NCBI GenBank assembly: GCA_024036415.1 | Contig: JAMWET010000180.1 | Location: forward strand, 186,001-250,000 | Reading direction: 5' to 3' | From: Prochilodus magdalenae | Taxonomy: Eukaryota; Chordata; Actinopteri; Characiformes; Prochilodontidae | DNA: 64,000 bases | Shown: positions 36,846 to 49,804 of the stretch, one piece after another | How the letters are laid out: each line of letters starts with the position of its first letter | How positions within the stretch are numbered: position 1 is the first letter of the stretch | The notes under the pieces: generated by a model | What the model was told of the DNA's origin: nothing | The model's database searches: none | The model's input: only the letters and a program-made list of their open reading frames with translations | Program-made: the position numbers and the translations under genes

Positions 36846-38094
36846 ATTACACATTCAGTAACATTTCGTACATGTTCCTTCAGCGAATGAAAGATTTCCA
36901 CAGTGCATAGCACACTTTGCGGGATACCTACTGGCAACTGTAGTGACCACAGGCAGCCTCCTGAAATGAAATGAATGTCTGAGTCCTCCTGCGCCGGAGA
37001 TTCTCGTTTCTACCAGCAGATGGAAACACACTTTCTTAAAGATGAGGCTGCAAGATGAGGGAACGTGTAAGAGGTCTTATAGCAAGATGGAATGGCAAGG
37101 GATGATGAGTTCCAGTGGCCAAAGTGTGGCCAAATGAAACCACGTTACAACTCTATATAAATCAAAGTCCTGTAAAATTTTCACAAAGGCCCAGCTGTGA
37201 TTATGAAACTAATCAGATCACTTAGAAGTACGATTAATGGGGGCAAATAGGCACCAGTTAGCTAACACCATGATCCGTCCCGCTCACAAACACTCTTTTG
37301 ATTACATCCTATTATGCGGGGAGATTTTGCAGAACCCAGCAAGGCACTTGGAGAGCAGTGCAGTAGTTAAAACGTAATCCTCTGAATGAAAAACTGGTCA
37401 GAATGAATCGGTAGTGCTGCAAATGTGGCAACTTCAACAAAAGGGGTCTGATCCATAGTGTGCCTTTCAGCTGTTACATCTGTTGAGTGGAAACTGGGCT
37501 TTAACTAACAGGCACTGGTGAGAGTTTGAACTGTAACGAGCTGCGCGATTATGACAGCCTCTGTTCTAAATCTCCATCGTATGTGCTTTATTCGTTCCTT
37601 TTTTCCGTCTGCCGCGTGTCTTTTTAGCACAAAAATAAAACAATGAAAACATTTCACACCAAATGAAGCGTGTCAGCACAAACCAACTTGTCCTTCTGAA
37701 CTTCCTTGACAATCTGGCAATGGCATAAGGGAGCAGGAGTGGAGGGGAGTTTTAGGAGGCTTGGTGGCACAGCCCATTGTGTGTGCACAACTGGACCCAT
37801 AAAGTCTAATTCAGTTCCCAATTCTCAATGCACTAATCCAACTTTTTCATTTAGTGTCCAAGCCTTTATAATAAATAGCTAAACTATGCTTTATTTAAAA
37901 TGCACTGCTATATCATGCTCATATGCTTATACCGTATGTAAGGAAATCCTGAGTACTCTATGAGCCAAAACATGAGGGGTGCAAGAAACACTGATGCACT
38001 TGAGTATAGCAATATTAAGTTTTGTGATACTGTGTCCATTCTTATTAAACACAGTTTGCCTTGCTTATAGGATCACAATATAATGGAATGCATT
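36846..38094. other. Intronic stretch, nothing recognised
   Basis: No exon or named repeat seen between the Tc1-end remnant and the hAT-like element. Confidence 0.35.
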
Positions 38095-38756
38095 TAGAGA
38101 TGCACTGGAATGAAAATTTATGACCGAATTCCAAACCGAACTAAATTAAACATTTGGCTGAAGGCTGAAAGCCAAACACTCTTTTTCCCAGTGTTTCATT
38201 CATTTTGGAACGTTTTCACCATTGCATAAAAGAAATAGGCTTAATCCCGGATAACAAGCGGATGTGGGCCACATCTGGCAAAGATATGGCAATGCTGGCC
38301 CATTCTCTGCACTAGCTGTGATCTAAAGGTAGCTCACATATTTACAACATGCATTAGGCCCACCTATCCTAAAAGAGATCTGGTCCAGTTAGGCAGAGTT
38401 GCCTACTTTTGGCTGAGGTGTGGCAACATGTTTGCTCCATTTACAAAGAGCTCCTCACTCCACGCTGGCAGCGGGCTTGTGTTGCTTTACGGAAGGTGTG
38501 TGCATGTGTTATGGGAGAATGCACAAGAGAGAAAAATCATGTGGGTGGGAGAGAGAGAGAGAGACAGAGTGTGTATGTGCATGGGTCTCTCTGTCGCTGT
38601 AATGCTTGTCAAGCTAGCTGCTCGGTTCTGGTCTTTACTCTGTCTGGAGTTTGTTTGGTTCGAATGTTTGAAACTGAACTCATCTTTTCACTACACATTA
38701 AATGTGTCTTTTTTCGGCCAAATGAATTTGGCTGCCGAACATTCAGTGCATCCCTA
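38095..38756. mobile_element. hAT-like nonautonomous element, about 660 bp
   Basis: The ends form an imperfect inverted pair: left TAGAGATGCACTGGAATG and right ATTCAGTGCATCCCTA. This TAGRGATGCAC type end belongs to hAT-like elements common in fish. Flanking octamers AATGCATT and GATACATA agree at 5 of 8 places, as a decayed 8-bp target duplication would. The interior holds a subsection near 38260-38400 (GGATGTGGGCCACATCTGGC) that looks like another repeat inserted inside. Frames inside are meaningless. Confidence 0.65.
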
Positions 38757-38876
38757 GATACATATGACATCTCTAGGTTCTTGCCAATACACAGCAAAGC
38801 ATGTTTGGTAGGGGTGGGAATCTCAAAAGGCCCCACGATGTGATCTTATTGGTAGTTTACAAAATGCTAACAATGG

Positions 38877-39214
38877 GAAGGGTGGCACAGTAGCGCAGTG
38901 GGGAGGGCTGTCTTCCCATAGCAAGAAGGCTCTGGCTTAGATTCCCAGCTGGAGTATCTGGAATACTTTCTTTGTGCAGTTTGCATGTTCTTCTCGTGTG
39001 TGTGGGTTTACTCCCACAGTCCAAACACGTGCTGTCAGGTTCGGTGTGAGTGTGTGTATGTCTGTGCATCTGCCCTGTAATGCACTGGTGGCCTGTACAG
39101 TCCTCCAGCCCAGTGAGCACTGCCTTCTTTCCCTCTGCCCAGTTAGCACTGGGATAGGCTTCAGTACCCCCATAACCAAGAAGGATAAGTGGCTGAAGAA
39201 GATGAAGGGATAAG
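38877..39214 (+). mobile_element. tRNA-derived SINE-like element
   Basis: The head has an A-box-like TAGCGCAGTGGG (about 38893) and a decayed B-box-like GGCTTAGATTCC (about 38933). The body has AGTTTGCATGTTCTTCTCGTG, TGGGTTTACTCCCACAGTCC and CTGGGATAGGCTTCAGTACC in the order typical of a widespread vertebrate/fish SINE-like family. A second copy in reverse orientation is at 57415-57667. Confidence 0.7.
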
Positions 39215-39768
39215 TATAGTAGTTACATATACTGTGATTTTCTGCCTTTTCACAACTCCAGGTAAAAACCTGATGTTGTAGTCACATAGGAATCTACTGC
39301 CCCGACACCCGCACATCACAAGTTAATGCAGTCTTTTCTGCTACACTCAAAGCAATAGGTATCCGAGACCTGGATGTGTTTGGACCGGGCTGAGAGATGT
39401 TTTGGGGATAGATTTACAGAAAAGTTTTGGTTGGCCTTTTTATATTGTTGTTGAGGAATTATGTACAATGAAGATAATTATGAAATATTTTTATATAATT
39501 ATAAATATATTATATAGGTGGATTTATTATCTGATATTCTGTCCATTCACTAAGTTTAATATCAGTGTCTACTGATCTGGTATATTGGATCAACACTGTA
39601 CTCTATGAAAGCCGATTCACCCACTTCACAGAAAGCAGCCTGTGGCTGATGAACCTTTTCAGCCCTTTAAGACCTAATCTATCATACTCCTTTCCTCTTT
39701 CACCAAAGCAAATCGAGTAGAATCTTAAGGAAGAAAGAATGATAGTAAAAATGAGAGACAAAAGCAGT
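39215..39768. other. Intronic stretch, nothing recognised
   Basis: AT-rich; no exon or named repeat. Confidence 0.35.
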
Positions 39769-39824
39769 TGGATAGATAGAGAGAGATAGAGAGAGAGAGT
39801 GAGAAAGAGAGAGAGAAAGAGAGA
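39769..39824. repeat. GATA/GA simple repeat
   Basis: gatagatagagagagatagagagagagag and further GA runs. Confidence 0.8.
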
Positions 39825-40230
39825 TGTGTTCTGTCAAGGTTTGAAAAGGGGCACCCTCAGAGGCTGTGCTTCTGTATGTTCCTATATGGTGAGAACAAAC
39901 CGTTCACATCAGGATCTGTTAGCACTTCCAGCACTCTGACTGTTTGTCACCAGCTCATGTTAGCTCTAAACAAGGTTGTCTCTCCACATGGTCTTAATTG
40001 TTTCAGCATTTGTGCTGTTCTTGCCTCTGTTCGTTATTCTTGTTCTCCATCCTGAGATCAGCATTCCGAACGGGGCCCTGTTGTTTAATGGGACCTTTAA
40101 TAAAACTGCAGTCAGCCAAAAGGAGCGCTTTCTACTGGTACCCTCTCTCCCTCGCTCTTTCTCCCTCTCTCTTTTTCTTCCCATTCTCACTCTTTTTCTA
40201 TCCTTCATTTCCCATTTCCCCTTTCTGTTT

Positions 40231-40342
<112 letters not shown>

Positions 40343-40435
40343 CTTCTGTCTGTCTATGCTTTGCCCTTTTTTCTCTCTCTTTTCTATCCTCCTCTTTTTC
40401 CTTTTGTCACCTTTTATTCCTTCTCTCCTCCCATT

Positions 40436-40516
<81 letters not shown>

Positions 40517-40541
40517 GTCTCTCTCTCTCTCTCTTTCTCTG

Positions 40542-40592
<51 letters not shown>
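40436..40592. repeat. (TC)n microsatellite
   Basis: TC dinucleotides with occasional TTTC or GTC interruptions; the surrounding 40140-40435 is pyrimidine-rich too, giving about 450 bases of pyrimidine-rich + strand that also contains the TATC run. Confidence 0.97.
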
Positions 40593-40593
<1 letters not shown>

Positions 40594-43500
40594 ATGCTTC
40601 AGAAACCTTGGCAGCTAACAGCAGGCCAGATATGCTGGGGGAAAAGGGTGAAAGGAATCAAGATGCTGAGAATGGGGTGCATATTTTAGTGGAATTTCCC
40701 GCTATTTGTGTGGTTTTTCCGGAAAGAGGGTGTTGGTCTTTGACGATCAGGAACGTTCTCTGACAACAGAAAGGTTCACATATTTGTAATCTCTTAGTAT
40801 TAGCCTAATGTTGTCCAACCTTTGACCAGTATATTTCTGTCGTGGCTCATTTTCTCCCACACAGAGTGATTGATACCACACAACCTAATGACGAGCAGTA
40901 ACGTATCAGTGACAAACCGCAAGATAACCGCCACTTTTTTTTGGGGTTTGTTCTTCCCCCAGCAGGGATGGTGCATGAAGCTACTGAAAGTCAAAACCCT
41001 AATGTCAAGCTCAAGAACAGGATCATTCACTTTCAATTCCCTAAGATGGAATTGGATTGCAGAGTTCCATCCCAAAATATCCCTCTCCACTGCTTCAACT
41101 GGCCAAACCCCGTCAATCTAACAGTCACATGCTCCCCCCAGACCGCTCCAAACGATTAGACAGGTAATTAATAAGACTCGTGCGGGCTTGAGCCCGCTGT
41201 GTGTGTTTTCTCCCAGTGAGGCAGGCGTGGAATTACCGAGTGCTAGGTAAAGCTATACAGGCATCCAGCTAGAGACTGGAGCCAGCTGCTACTGGTTAGC
41301 CGCCAGCCAGCCAGCGTACGACAGAGGAGGAAGGACGCCTGCTAGTCCGTGTGAGTGAAATAAGGGAGCGAGTGGGAAAGAGGGAAAGGAACGTATGTCA
41401 ATTACAGTACTGAGGCCTGTGATCAAAAGAACCCCGCAGTGTACTTTTTGCAGCCTGCTGGTTAAGATCCAGTGGTGCAGTAAACAAATTACACACTGTG
41501 ATTTTGGCAAAATGCTCCTATATCACTGGAATGCGTGAAGTTTGGACGCATGATGTGTGAGGTCAGCATCATAAAGGCATACTCGTCAGGGACATGGCTA
41601 GTTATCTAGTCAATGTCAACTAGAAGATAACCAAGTTTCCCATTAGCCCATAGCCCATTTTATTGGCTTTAGTCAGGTCATTGTCTTTCATTGTTTTTCT
41701 AAGCTAGCTCTACATCATAGCCAAGCACACATACTTCTTGCCCTACAGTATTAAATAGCTATTTAATTATATAATATGCACAGTTTAGAACAAAATGTGC
41801 TAGGCTGAATATTGTGGGTTTTCCATCCTCTCTTTTTGTTGCAAATTTTGAAAAAGCACATTAAAACCTTGATAGAAAAGCCAGAAAATTGAACAAGTGC
41901 CTAAATATCACGAAAGCATGTAGAAGATGGAAAAAAAATGCTTTATCAATTAAGAGGAGATGTGACCATTGGTAATGGACCAGTATTGACGTAGTTAATG
42001 TAACAGAAGTCATGTGGTTGGCTCGACGTCCTGTCAGAACTATTTGTGGTGGTGACATTGGGTGACAGCAAAGTTGGACACAACAGTTTCAGCCTCATTA
42101 AACCGTCCATTTCCTGGCTTTGCTAGAACTGTTAGGGCTTCCTCCATGTACCGCTCATAGACTGCTGTCAAAATTGCTCTACCAATAGCTGATAAAGGTT
42201 TGAATACATCACAGTAACTCCTGTACATTGCAAGTGTGTCATGTCATCTTTAGGAATTTGCGCATAACCACAGATGATGGAGGCACTGATTCATTTGCAT
42301 TTTCTTTTACAGACTTTTTGGAAATTCACTAAAACATTTGGGAAATGCTCAAAAAGAAACCCAATTTATCTGAGCATATGCAGCTGACATGTGGGGGAGA
42401 ATTCCCTCAACCCTCAAATTAAAGCTGAAATCACCATCGGCATACATCACCCATAACAAGGCACTGTGCCTTTTACTAGATAAAAGCTGTTTTCTGTCCT
42501 GCATGATGGTGGGATGCTCGTTTCCCTCCTTTGCCCCATACATTAGCGCGTCCTGTCCCCTTGGGTGATGGCAAGAAAACACGAAGAGACGGAAGGATAG
42601 CATGACACAACAAATGCCATGATGAGAGATCAGCCTGAGGACTGAAGCCATAAAAGACATTCGAGTGAATGAAAGCGAGAGAGGGCACAGAAGAAGGTAG
42701 AGAAAAGAAAGCCTTTCCTAACTATCAGGCCGGCTGTTTGTCGCTCTGTTGCTCGATTCTTGGCTGCATTCCCTGGATAGTAGGCTGGAATCTGAGGGAA
42801 AGGGGGGAGAAATCTCACCCTCGCTGCTTTACCACAGACGATGCTTCCAGGCACATGCAGCGGTTCTTATAGCCACAACACATGTGGCTGCTCCCCAGTT
42901 CGCTCAAAGAATGTCCCTCTAGTTTTAAATGTCACAGTGCCGCTGAAAGGTTGCTGTTTGAACTTGTGGTGGAAACGCTATACGGTTCTAGGGTTTTTAT
43001 ATTGTCTGCATGGTTAATAGACAGCTTTAACAGTAAAAGCCACGTCTCTGAATTGCCGACTATGGCAGCTCAAAAATGGGGATATGTTGTCAGTTGTTCT
43101 GTCGTTTGATTTTTTGTACAGATGGAAATGCGATTGAAGCAATCAATGAACATTCTGAGGAACTGGACAGAAAGTGGCTCCAGTGTACAATAGATTCACA
43201 TATGAGCTCTTCCTCCTAAACAGGACGGTTTGTAATTAACTGAAAACGGGTAACAGTATGCTGAACTACTAAAAGTAAAGGTGCCAAAGCTCTTTGGGGG
43301 AATACCATAGAAGAACTTTTGGTTCCTTGAAGAACTTTTCAAGAAATTTCAGATGAGACATGAAGTTTTCGAGACATGAAGCATTGTTTTGCTTTCTGTG
43401 TGGCCCAGATTTGTGACTCGGTTGCTTCTTCACCCACGTAGCCAGACCGTGATGTGGCTTGTGAAAGACCCCTCTGTTTTCTAGCTGACACAAAACCATC

Positions 43501-43911
43501 TCTCCTTCTAGCCCCCACTGCTCTTACTCCAAAGGGGCTTCCTTGTGTTACTCATTCCCACAAGAGGTCATCCTCACTGGCTAAGCAAGAGTGAGTTGGC
43601 GGGTGCTGGCTTCTGAGGCGTTACAAAAAGGAGACCCTTAACCTCCACAGGGCACATCTGTGGGAAAGTCCAGACAGTGAGCTACAATGTTCCGGTCCCT
43701 AATAATATGAGGCTCTTTTGACATTGAGCCTGAAGAATTTCAAATGACCTGGTGATTTATGCAGTCCTAATTTTGGTTCAAAGGCAGCATAATGAACCTT
43801 TTTGATGTCACTTTGCTGTGATGCTTGTTTATTGGATTGTTCATTTGGACCACATTCATGTTGACTCTGAGCTAGATACTAAATACAAATTGTTTCATGG
43901 ATAATGTTTGT
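40593..43911. other. Intronic stretch, mostly unrecognised
   Basis: No exon recognised. A 62-residue minus-strand frame at 42040-42228 is relatively non-repetitive but has no motif I know. A dispersed repeat lies at 42392-42465. At 43270-43340 'aaagaactttt/ggttccttgaagaac' resembles the AAATGGTTCTT MITE family. Confidence 0.35.
42392..42465. repeat. Dispersed repeat shared with 46652-46736
   Basis: GTGGGGGAGAATTCCCTCAA, AAATTAAAGCTGAAATCACC and GCATACATCACCCATAACAA occur in this order here and again at 46652-46736, where about 12 bases are added in the middle. Family not known to me. Confidence 0.75.

Positions 43912-43984
<73 letters not shown>
43912..43984. repeat. (TAGA)n microsatellite
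   Basis: About 18 uninterrupted TAGA/GATA units. Confidence 0.97.
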
Positions 43985-44029
43985 TGTTATACAATAATGC
44001 AAGACAGTAATACAAAATACACTCTTCAT

Positions 44030-44660
44030 CAAAGGAATAGTTGCACTCAGAAGGAAGGGTAAAGTTGCAATGCTATTGGAAAGGAAAATAAAGGTTACCA
44101 GGAACATATGGGCGATATTTTTTAAGCTACACATACAGAAGTAGTGTCTCTCAGTATGGTGTTGTGCCGCCATGCTTGCTAATGCAACATGCATATGTCT
44201 CACTATGGAGCTGTAGAGGCTCTGAATACTGTCCTGTCATAATCCATCCCATGCAGTTGAATATACTTACACAGTTCCTGCAGATTTTGCAGTAGGGGTG
44301 GAGGCAGAGTGACAAAATGCCTTCTGGATGTGTGGTGTGTGGCACTAAACTGTTTATCTTGGCCTTGACCTGGTGCCTCCACACACAGATTTGTTGGCCC
44401 TCTCTATAAAGACAGAATGAAGACTCGTCATTGAAGATGACCTGCTGCCATTCTGAGTCCATCCATGACAGTCATTGCAGTCCACGACACCACTGCAGTC
44501 TTTGACAACGCTGACAGGGTGTTAAGGACAGTCATCGTATTGGTCTGTGTGCGTGTAGTCCTGCGTTGTGCAGCCGTCTGCCAATGGTGCTGGCACTAAC
44601 AGGATGACTCATGGAGGGTATCACTGCTCACTGAGTGTCTGCATTCCTGGCTGTTGGGTC
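44030..44660 (-). pseudogene. Tc1-like transposase relic, copy 3
   Basis: The best preserved of three copies of one family (others 1-690 and 17041-17545). On the minus strand 44151-44462 reads open for 103 residues with EWQQVIFNDESSFCLYREGQ then ICVWRHQVKAK, the block that holds the second catalytic Asp in Tc1 transposases (NDES). It goes on to PEG and then diverges. Upstream pieces (44470-44660) carry the linker (LHNAGLHA-type). Stops and frameshifts elsewhere make it inactive. The TAGA microsatellite lies just beyond its 3' end. Confidence 0.75.
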
Positions 44661-45445
44661 AGTCGGATAACCATTTTATTTTTGACATTAAGTGTATATA
44701 GAAATATTGGTGTGTTAAACATGAACCCACTAGGCAGTAATATAACTTCTGATTAAGATTATTAAGCAATATAAACAACATATATTTTTTAAAAGCCTTC
44801 TGTAATGAATGCAGTACATACCTTCCCTTCACGTTCAAGGTTAATATTTTCAGTGATAAGCATGTACATATTTTAACATCCATTTCCACTGGTGCCAAGT
44901 AAGTACTCGTTAGACCTCATGAAACTGGCTGTGTCCTCCAGCAGTGTTAAATTCAAATAAATTATTTATCCAGCATATTAATGTTCACATACTGTTCAAG
45001 GATTAATTACAGTGTTTTTTTCTACATTTTGTGGATTTCTAGTAGTAATAAGGATGTTTTCAGATGCAATGATACAGGGTTGTATTAAATATGTAAACAA
45101 GCAAATTGCTCATTCTCACACTTAAGCGTGGGTAATTTTTATTATTGTGATATACAATATCCTTTCTGACCATATTTTGAATATTTTCAGTACACCAACG
45201 GAAAGAAAGCATCATTTAGTTCTGTTTAATTGGATGTAGTGCAGTGGATATAGTACCATGTCTAATGATAAATAATTATTGTATTGCTGGGTTAGGGTTA
45301 GTGCTGGTTTATGTTGGCTGTTAGTGATGCTACTAGTGCATTGTGTCTGTGTCCAAATACATATTGTATATTATGAAAATCATGTTTAAGAAATTATATA
45401 TGAGGTATTTAGTTAAAAATAATTAATTCCAAAGTTAACTAAATC
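44661..45445. other. Intronic stretch, nothing recognised
   Basis: AT-rich; no exon or named repeat. Confidence 0.35.
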
Positions 45446-45650
45446 TGAAACAAACCAAATTATCAATAGAAAGTGAAGAAACCGCAGACACAGCAGTGTG
45501 TCAAAGATGTCTGTGTGTCATGGTTCAAAGATATTTACTGAAGTTAGCATGCTATCCAGCTAACCTTGGCCTGTCCTGTCTCATAATACCACTTTGTACC
45601 TTAAGAGGCAAGAGTGAGTCACTGTAGCGTAGAGTAAAGTTAGGGAATTA
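45446..45650. repeat. Partial copy of the 12612-13109 MITE family
   Basis: Shares AAATTATCAA, TACTGAAGTTAGCATGCTA, CATAATACCACTTTGTACCT and AAGAGGCAAGAGTGAGTCAC-like blocks in the same order and strand as 12650-12840. The right half of the element is missing. Confidence 0.6.
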
Positions 45651-46442
45651 TGGCCTCTGGATCCAAATACTACACCATCTGTCCCATATGTAATTGTGCA
45701 CATGATACTTCTGTTCACCTAGATTTAGTGCAGGACCGTGTGTGAAACACTGAATAATGAGAACTATCTTTGTTATAAAGTGCCAAGTGAAAATAGAGTG
45801 CTAATAGCACCCCCTTGTGGAATATCTTTATCCTGCCAAATAGGAGTGAATGAGCTACAAGCCAGGTCAATGAAAACAGGTCAATGCTTTACATCTAAAA
45901 ATCCTCATTTCCTCATCGAGGATTTTTGTGATGTACTTTTGTTATGTCCTCAGATGACCTACTTGATTTCCAAAAGTTGAAGCTAACCTTTTGCCTGATA
46001 GTAAAGATGACTAAAGAGAATGTTTTTCATTTATTGATTGATTTTCACAATAAATTGTATGTAACAGGTGAAACTGTTGAAGAATCTAGCCGTTGAGCGC
46101 TGCTGTTTGATCAGTACTGCAGGCAAATATCATGTCTGCAAAAAACGTATATAGAATGTCGTATGTTTAAACATCCTTGGATTGTAGCATCAGGTTTCAA
46201 ACATCAGACAAAATAGCTTTGGGTTCCAGGACAAAACCCTACCATGTCTTGGCAGACTCAGCTAGGCTATGGCTAGGCTAACACCTCGGCTAAAGTTTGT
46301 GTGACTTTAGCAGTTCTGTTCTTTATTGCTAAATTAATTACACCTTTATGGGAAAAATAAAGTACACTACAATCACAGCGTCTACAGAGCTATTATTATG
46401 CTTTTCTTTATTTGATTAAGATAAAGCTTTAAAAAGGAAATG

Positions 46443-46470
46443 ACCCTAACCCTAACCCTTACCCTAACCC
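46443..46470. repeat. Short interstitial telomere-like repeat
   Basis: ACCCTAACCCTAACCC followed by TTACCCTAACCC: four and a half CCCTAA units with one changed base, on the + strand as the C-rich strand. Confidence 0.85.
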
Positions 46471-46525
46471 AGGACTCATCATGGGCAGTGTCTGTGGAAG
46501 TATCAACAGATGGACTTGGAGAGAT

Positions 46526-46527
<2 letters not shown>

Positions 46528-46561
<34 letters not shown>
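46528..46561. repeat. (TAA)n microsatellite
   Basis: About 11 TAA units. Confidence 0.95.
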
Positions 46562-46562
<1 letters not shown>

Positions 46563-46651
46563 CTTTTCTATCATTGTTAAAAGTTTCTTACTGTCAAATA
46601 AAAGATCATGGTTTAGGGATTCTGTTACTGGCACAGGCCTAGTCGAAACAC

Positions 46652-46736
46652 TGTGGGGGAGAATTCTCTCAACCCTGAAATTAAAGCCTTAAACTAAGCT
46701 GAAATCACCAATAGCATACATCACCCATAACAAGTA
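46652..46736. repeat. Dispersed repeat shared with 42392-42465
   Basis: Same ordered blocks as the partner copy, including GTGGGGGAGAATTCTCTCAA and CATACATCACCCATAACAAG, with the short insertion ACTAAGC and neighbours in the middle. Confidence 0.75.
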
Positions 46737-46741
46737 TCACT

Positions 46742-47045
46742 GTATCATTTAATTTAATTAAACTTTATGGTTCTTATACGAATACAAGGTTGTACAGTAT
46801 AATGAAACACAGTCAGGTTATTTCTCCAGTGCAGTAAGTAAAAAGAATAGATACATAGTAAGTACAGTGCAAACACATATAGACAAATAGACAATAGGTG
46901 CATAAACAGCAAGACACATGCGAAATGTGCAAGAGCAGTACCTGTATGTCAGAGCTTGAATCCTAGAACTGAGGTGCAGACAGTTAGCAGTTAGCATATG
47001 CAGTAACGTGAAATACAGCTTAGTGTAGGTGTGCATGTAGGAAAG
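46742..47045. repeat. Interspersed repeat, same general type as 51880-52400
   Basis: Starts like a retrotransposon-derived fish repeat (AAACTTTATGGTTCTTATAC, GTACAGTATAATGAAACACA) and continues with short ATAGACAAATAGACAATAGG-type runs. Similar composition and wording are seen at 51950-52260. Family named only as retroelement-derived, by memory. Confidence 0.4.
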
Positions 47046-49642
47046 TGCAGTATGTCATTACCAGACTGAAAATATCCTTTTAGTTACTCTTTACGTTAAA
47101 CATTCACCATGTCAAGAAATCATAGATATCAAAGTTACGTACAATATATCAATTCTCTACCTCCGAATTTATAGTGTTTATTCTTTCTTTTATAGATCTG
47201 CGCCGCTCCTGATGAAATGAGGAATACTTTGAGGTGGTTTTGTGTGTTGGCTTAAAAGCCACCAGAAAATTCATTATTTCATCATGTTTCAAAGGTCGAG
47301 GTAGTACATGGCATGGTTCACCTGTCACCACCCCCACCTCTCTCTCTCTCTCTGGCTATGAAACATTGAACTTCAACTCAGCCCTGACGTAACTTTCTCA
47401 GATGTACTTCTGCAAGTTGGGGTCGGGTATCAAAACAAGCATCATGCTGGGCTGACATCCATCATGTAAGACAGTCGTGTTAGTTTTGGTTCGATCGTTT
47501 GTGTTTTGAGCAGTTGTGGCCAGAGTCCGCGTTCACACAAGACGTTTCAAACGGATGAAACGTGGTAAATGGGAAGTCCAGACATAGCTCAGGATTCTCC
47601 TTCAGCTATTTCAAATATTAACCCAGACCACTGCATCTGAAGACATGGTCAAGCATTTGACATGAAATTGCGCATTACCAAAGTGCCTGAAAGTGTATTT
47701 CTTTAGCATTTAACCAGCAATAAAGGACCAATCAATCACGTATTTAGTTCTCTTTTAGGGGTTCAGACGAGCATTATGAAGATAATGAAGGCCCTCGAAC
47801 ACCTAATCAGTCAACCGCTCAAACATGTCGGTCTTCAGATACTCAACATAAAAATCCTCAGTCCAGGATTTCATCAAGAGACCTTATGGGCTTAATTGCG
47901 TTTAGCTGAGAGAGCAGTGTTCTATTCATAATAAGGATCGTCAGTGCAATGAGGGGATGCAGCTTGGCGGTCAGCCCAGGTAACACATCTAAAGAGACGC
48001 AAAGGCATTCTAATGGACCAACATACCAGGTGACATATGGACACAATTACAGCTGTACGATATGGGAAAAAAATATTATGTTGCTACATACCGCATATGC
48101 CTTGCAATATATTAAAGCAAAACTGGAGAACCAATGTCCTGCATATTTTACCTTTGTTGGACTATGTGAATGCCTCAGTTCATCAAAAATGCTTATCTGA
48201 AAGGGTGACTGGTTAGAACACTTACAATGCACAATAAAATACATTTCAGAAAGGCCTTATTCACATATTGCAGATTTCTGTCATCTCAATATTTGGCCAT
48301 TCATTAAACTGCTCTGTGGATGTCTTTTATGTAAATTTAAAAAGGCAAATAAAAAATCTGGATGGAAAAACCTGAAATTTCAAGTGCCTAAATTTCCTTT
48401 AAATCTTTTTTAGACAGTGATTGAAACATATTGAAACTGTTTCTGAGTACAAAAGGTTTGAGTGCCTCCATGCACAGTGATAGTCCCATGCTGTAGGGTG
48501 TAGGATCTTCAGAGTTTGAGCATAGATATAGTTGCCTCTGTACAGTAAAACTTCAGGTTATTTGGAACATTTATTTATCACATACAAAAGAATATGGTCA
48601 AATCCACATTCACAAGAAGGTTAGAATAACCCTCTTTAGTCAGACTTTTCCAGAATGGGTTCACACTGCTTTAGAATAGTCACATAAGTTCTATTGTTCT
48701 AGCGTGTCCATGTCGACACTATTGTCGAATATTCACCACCATTACACTGTTTTACAGTGTTCTTTGCATTCACACTGCTCTAGAAGGTTAACCTCCTATC
48801 ACAGTTATAAAGTTCTTCTAGCTGTGTCCAAACCTGAAAGCAGCTGTCTAGATGCCTTGCTGCTGTCTCACAAGACAGCGTTCTTTACCGTGCCAGTGCC
48901 TGTGTTACATCTATGCTATCTCCAACAAGAAGGCAGAATGGAGGAACCTCGGCAGGCTGCGTTTTATACCACCACTTTATACCGCCACTGCCTAGAACAT
49001 TTAGTTTACCTATGCCACTGTTCTACGGATGTTCTTCTCTATTCACTCCTGTAACAATATTCTCCAAAGCATGTCTGGAATGCTATTTCCCATTCACACT
49101 GTTCTATATGTGTTCTCTCTGTTATTCACACAATCTGTTTATTTCTCCCCAATCTGTTCTAACATTTCCTCTCATATTCATACTGGTTTATAGGTGTATT
49201 ATTATTATTTTTTTCAGAATATTATCAAGCATCTGCTGACATATGCCAGCATGTTGGTGTTGGTTGGTATTTAATGTATAAATGTACTTTTGGCTTCAGA
49301 ACTTGATGGACCCCTATAGATCAGATTACCCTAACAATGTGTGCAAGCACAAATGTTTGGTTGGTGTGGCATAACTATGCTAGATTGTTTGGAAAATGTA
49401 GAACGTTCTTTTTACATGCAGTGAATTCCTTCTCGAGTGATTCCTTTGCCAGGTCTTGTTGTTGTAAGGACAGACCCAGACATTTGAGTTTTTGTATTTG
49501 AAGCCATTTGCCCTGGTGGTGCATGGTGGCCTTTAGGTTGCTCAAGCATGCATATGGCCATATACACCTTCTCATATGCATCACATTTTTCACATTTATG
49601 GTCTGTAATGAAGAAACTTCTTTCCACAAATATAACATAATG
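47046..49642. other. Intronic stretch with a possible old tandem repeat
   Basis: At 48660-49200 phrases like ATTCACACTGTTCTA recur with variations (CATTCACACTGCTCTAGAAG, CATTCACACTGTTCTATATG, CATATTCATACTGGTTTATA), suggesting a very decayed tandem array. No exon recognised; a short TC run is at 47336-47353. Confidence 0.35.
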
Positions 49643-49661
49643 TAGATATATACATACATAC

Positions 49662-49712
<51 letters not shown>

Positions 49713-49804
49713 TATATATATATATATATACATATATATACATATATATATATACATATGTGTGTGTGTGTGTGTGTGTGCGTGTGGGTGGGTGGGTGTG
49801 GGTG
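49643..49804. repeat. (TA)n then (TG)n compound microsatellite
   Basis: tatata runs broken by ACATAC and GTC, followed by about 12 TG units and GGGTGGGTGGGTG. Confidence 0.95.

Noticed and set aside
42040..42228. 62-residue minus-strand frame that looks less repetitive than others
   Set aside because: Too short, no splice sites or motif that I could tie to a family; kept only as a note.
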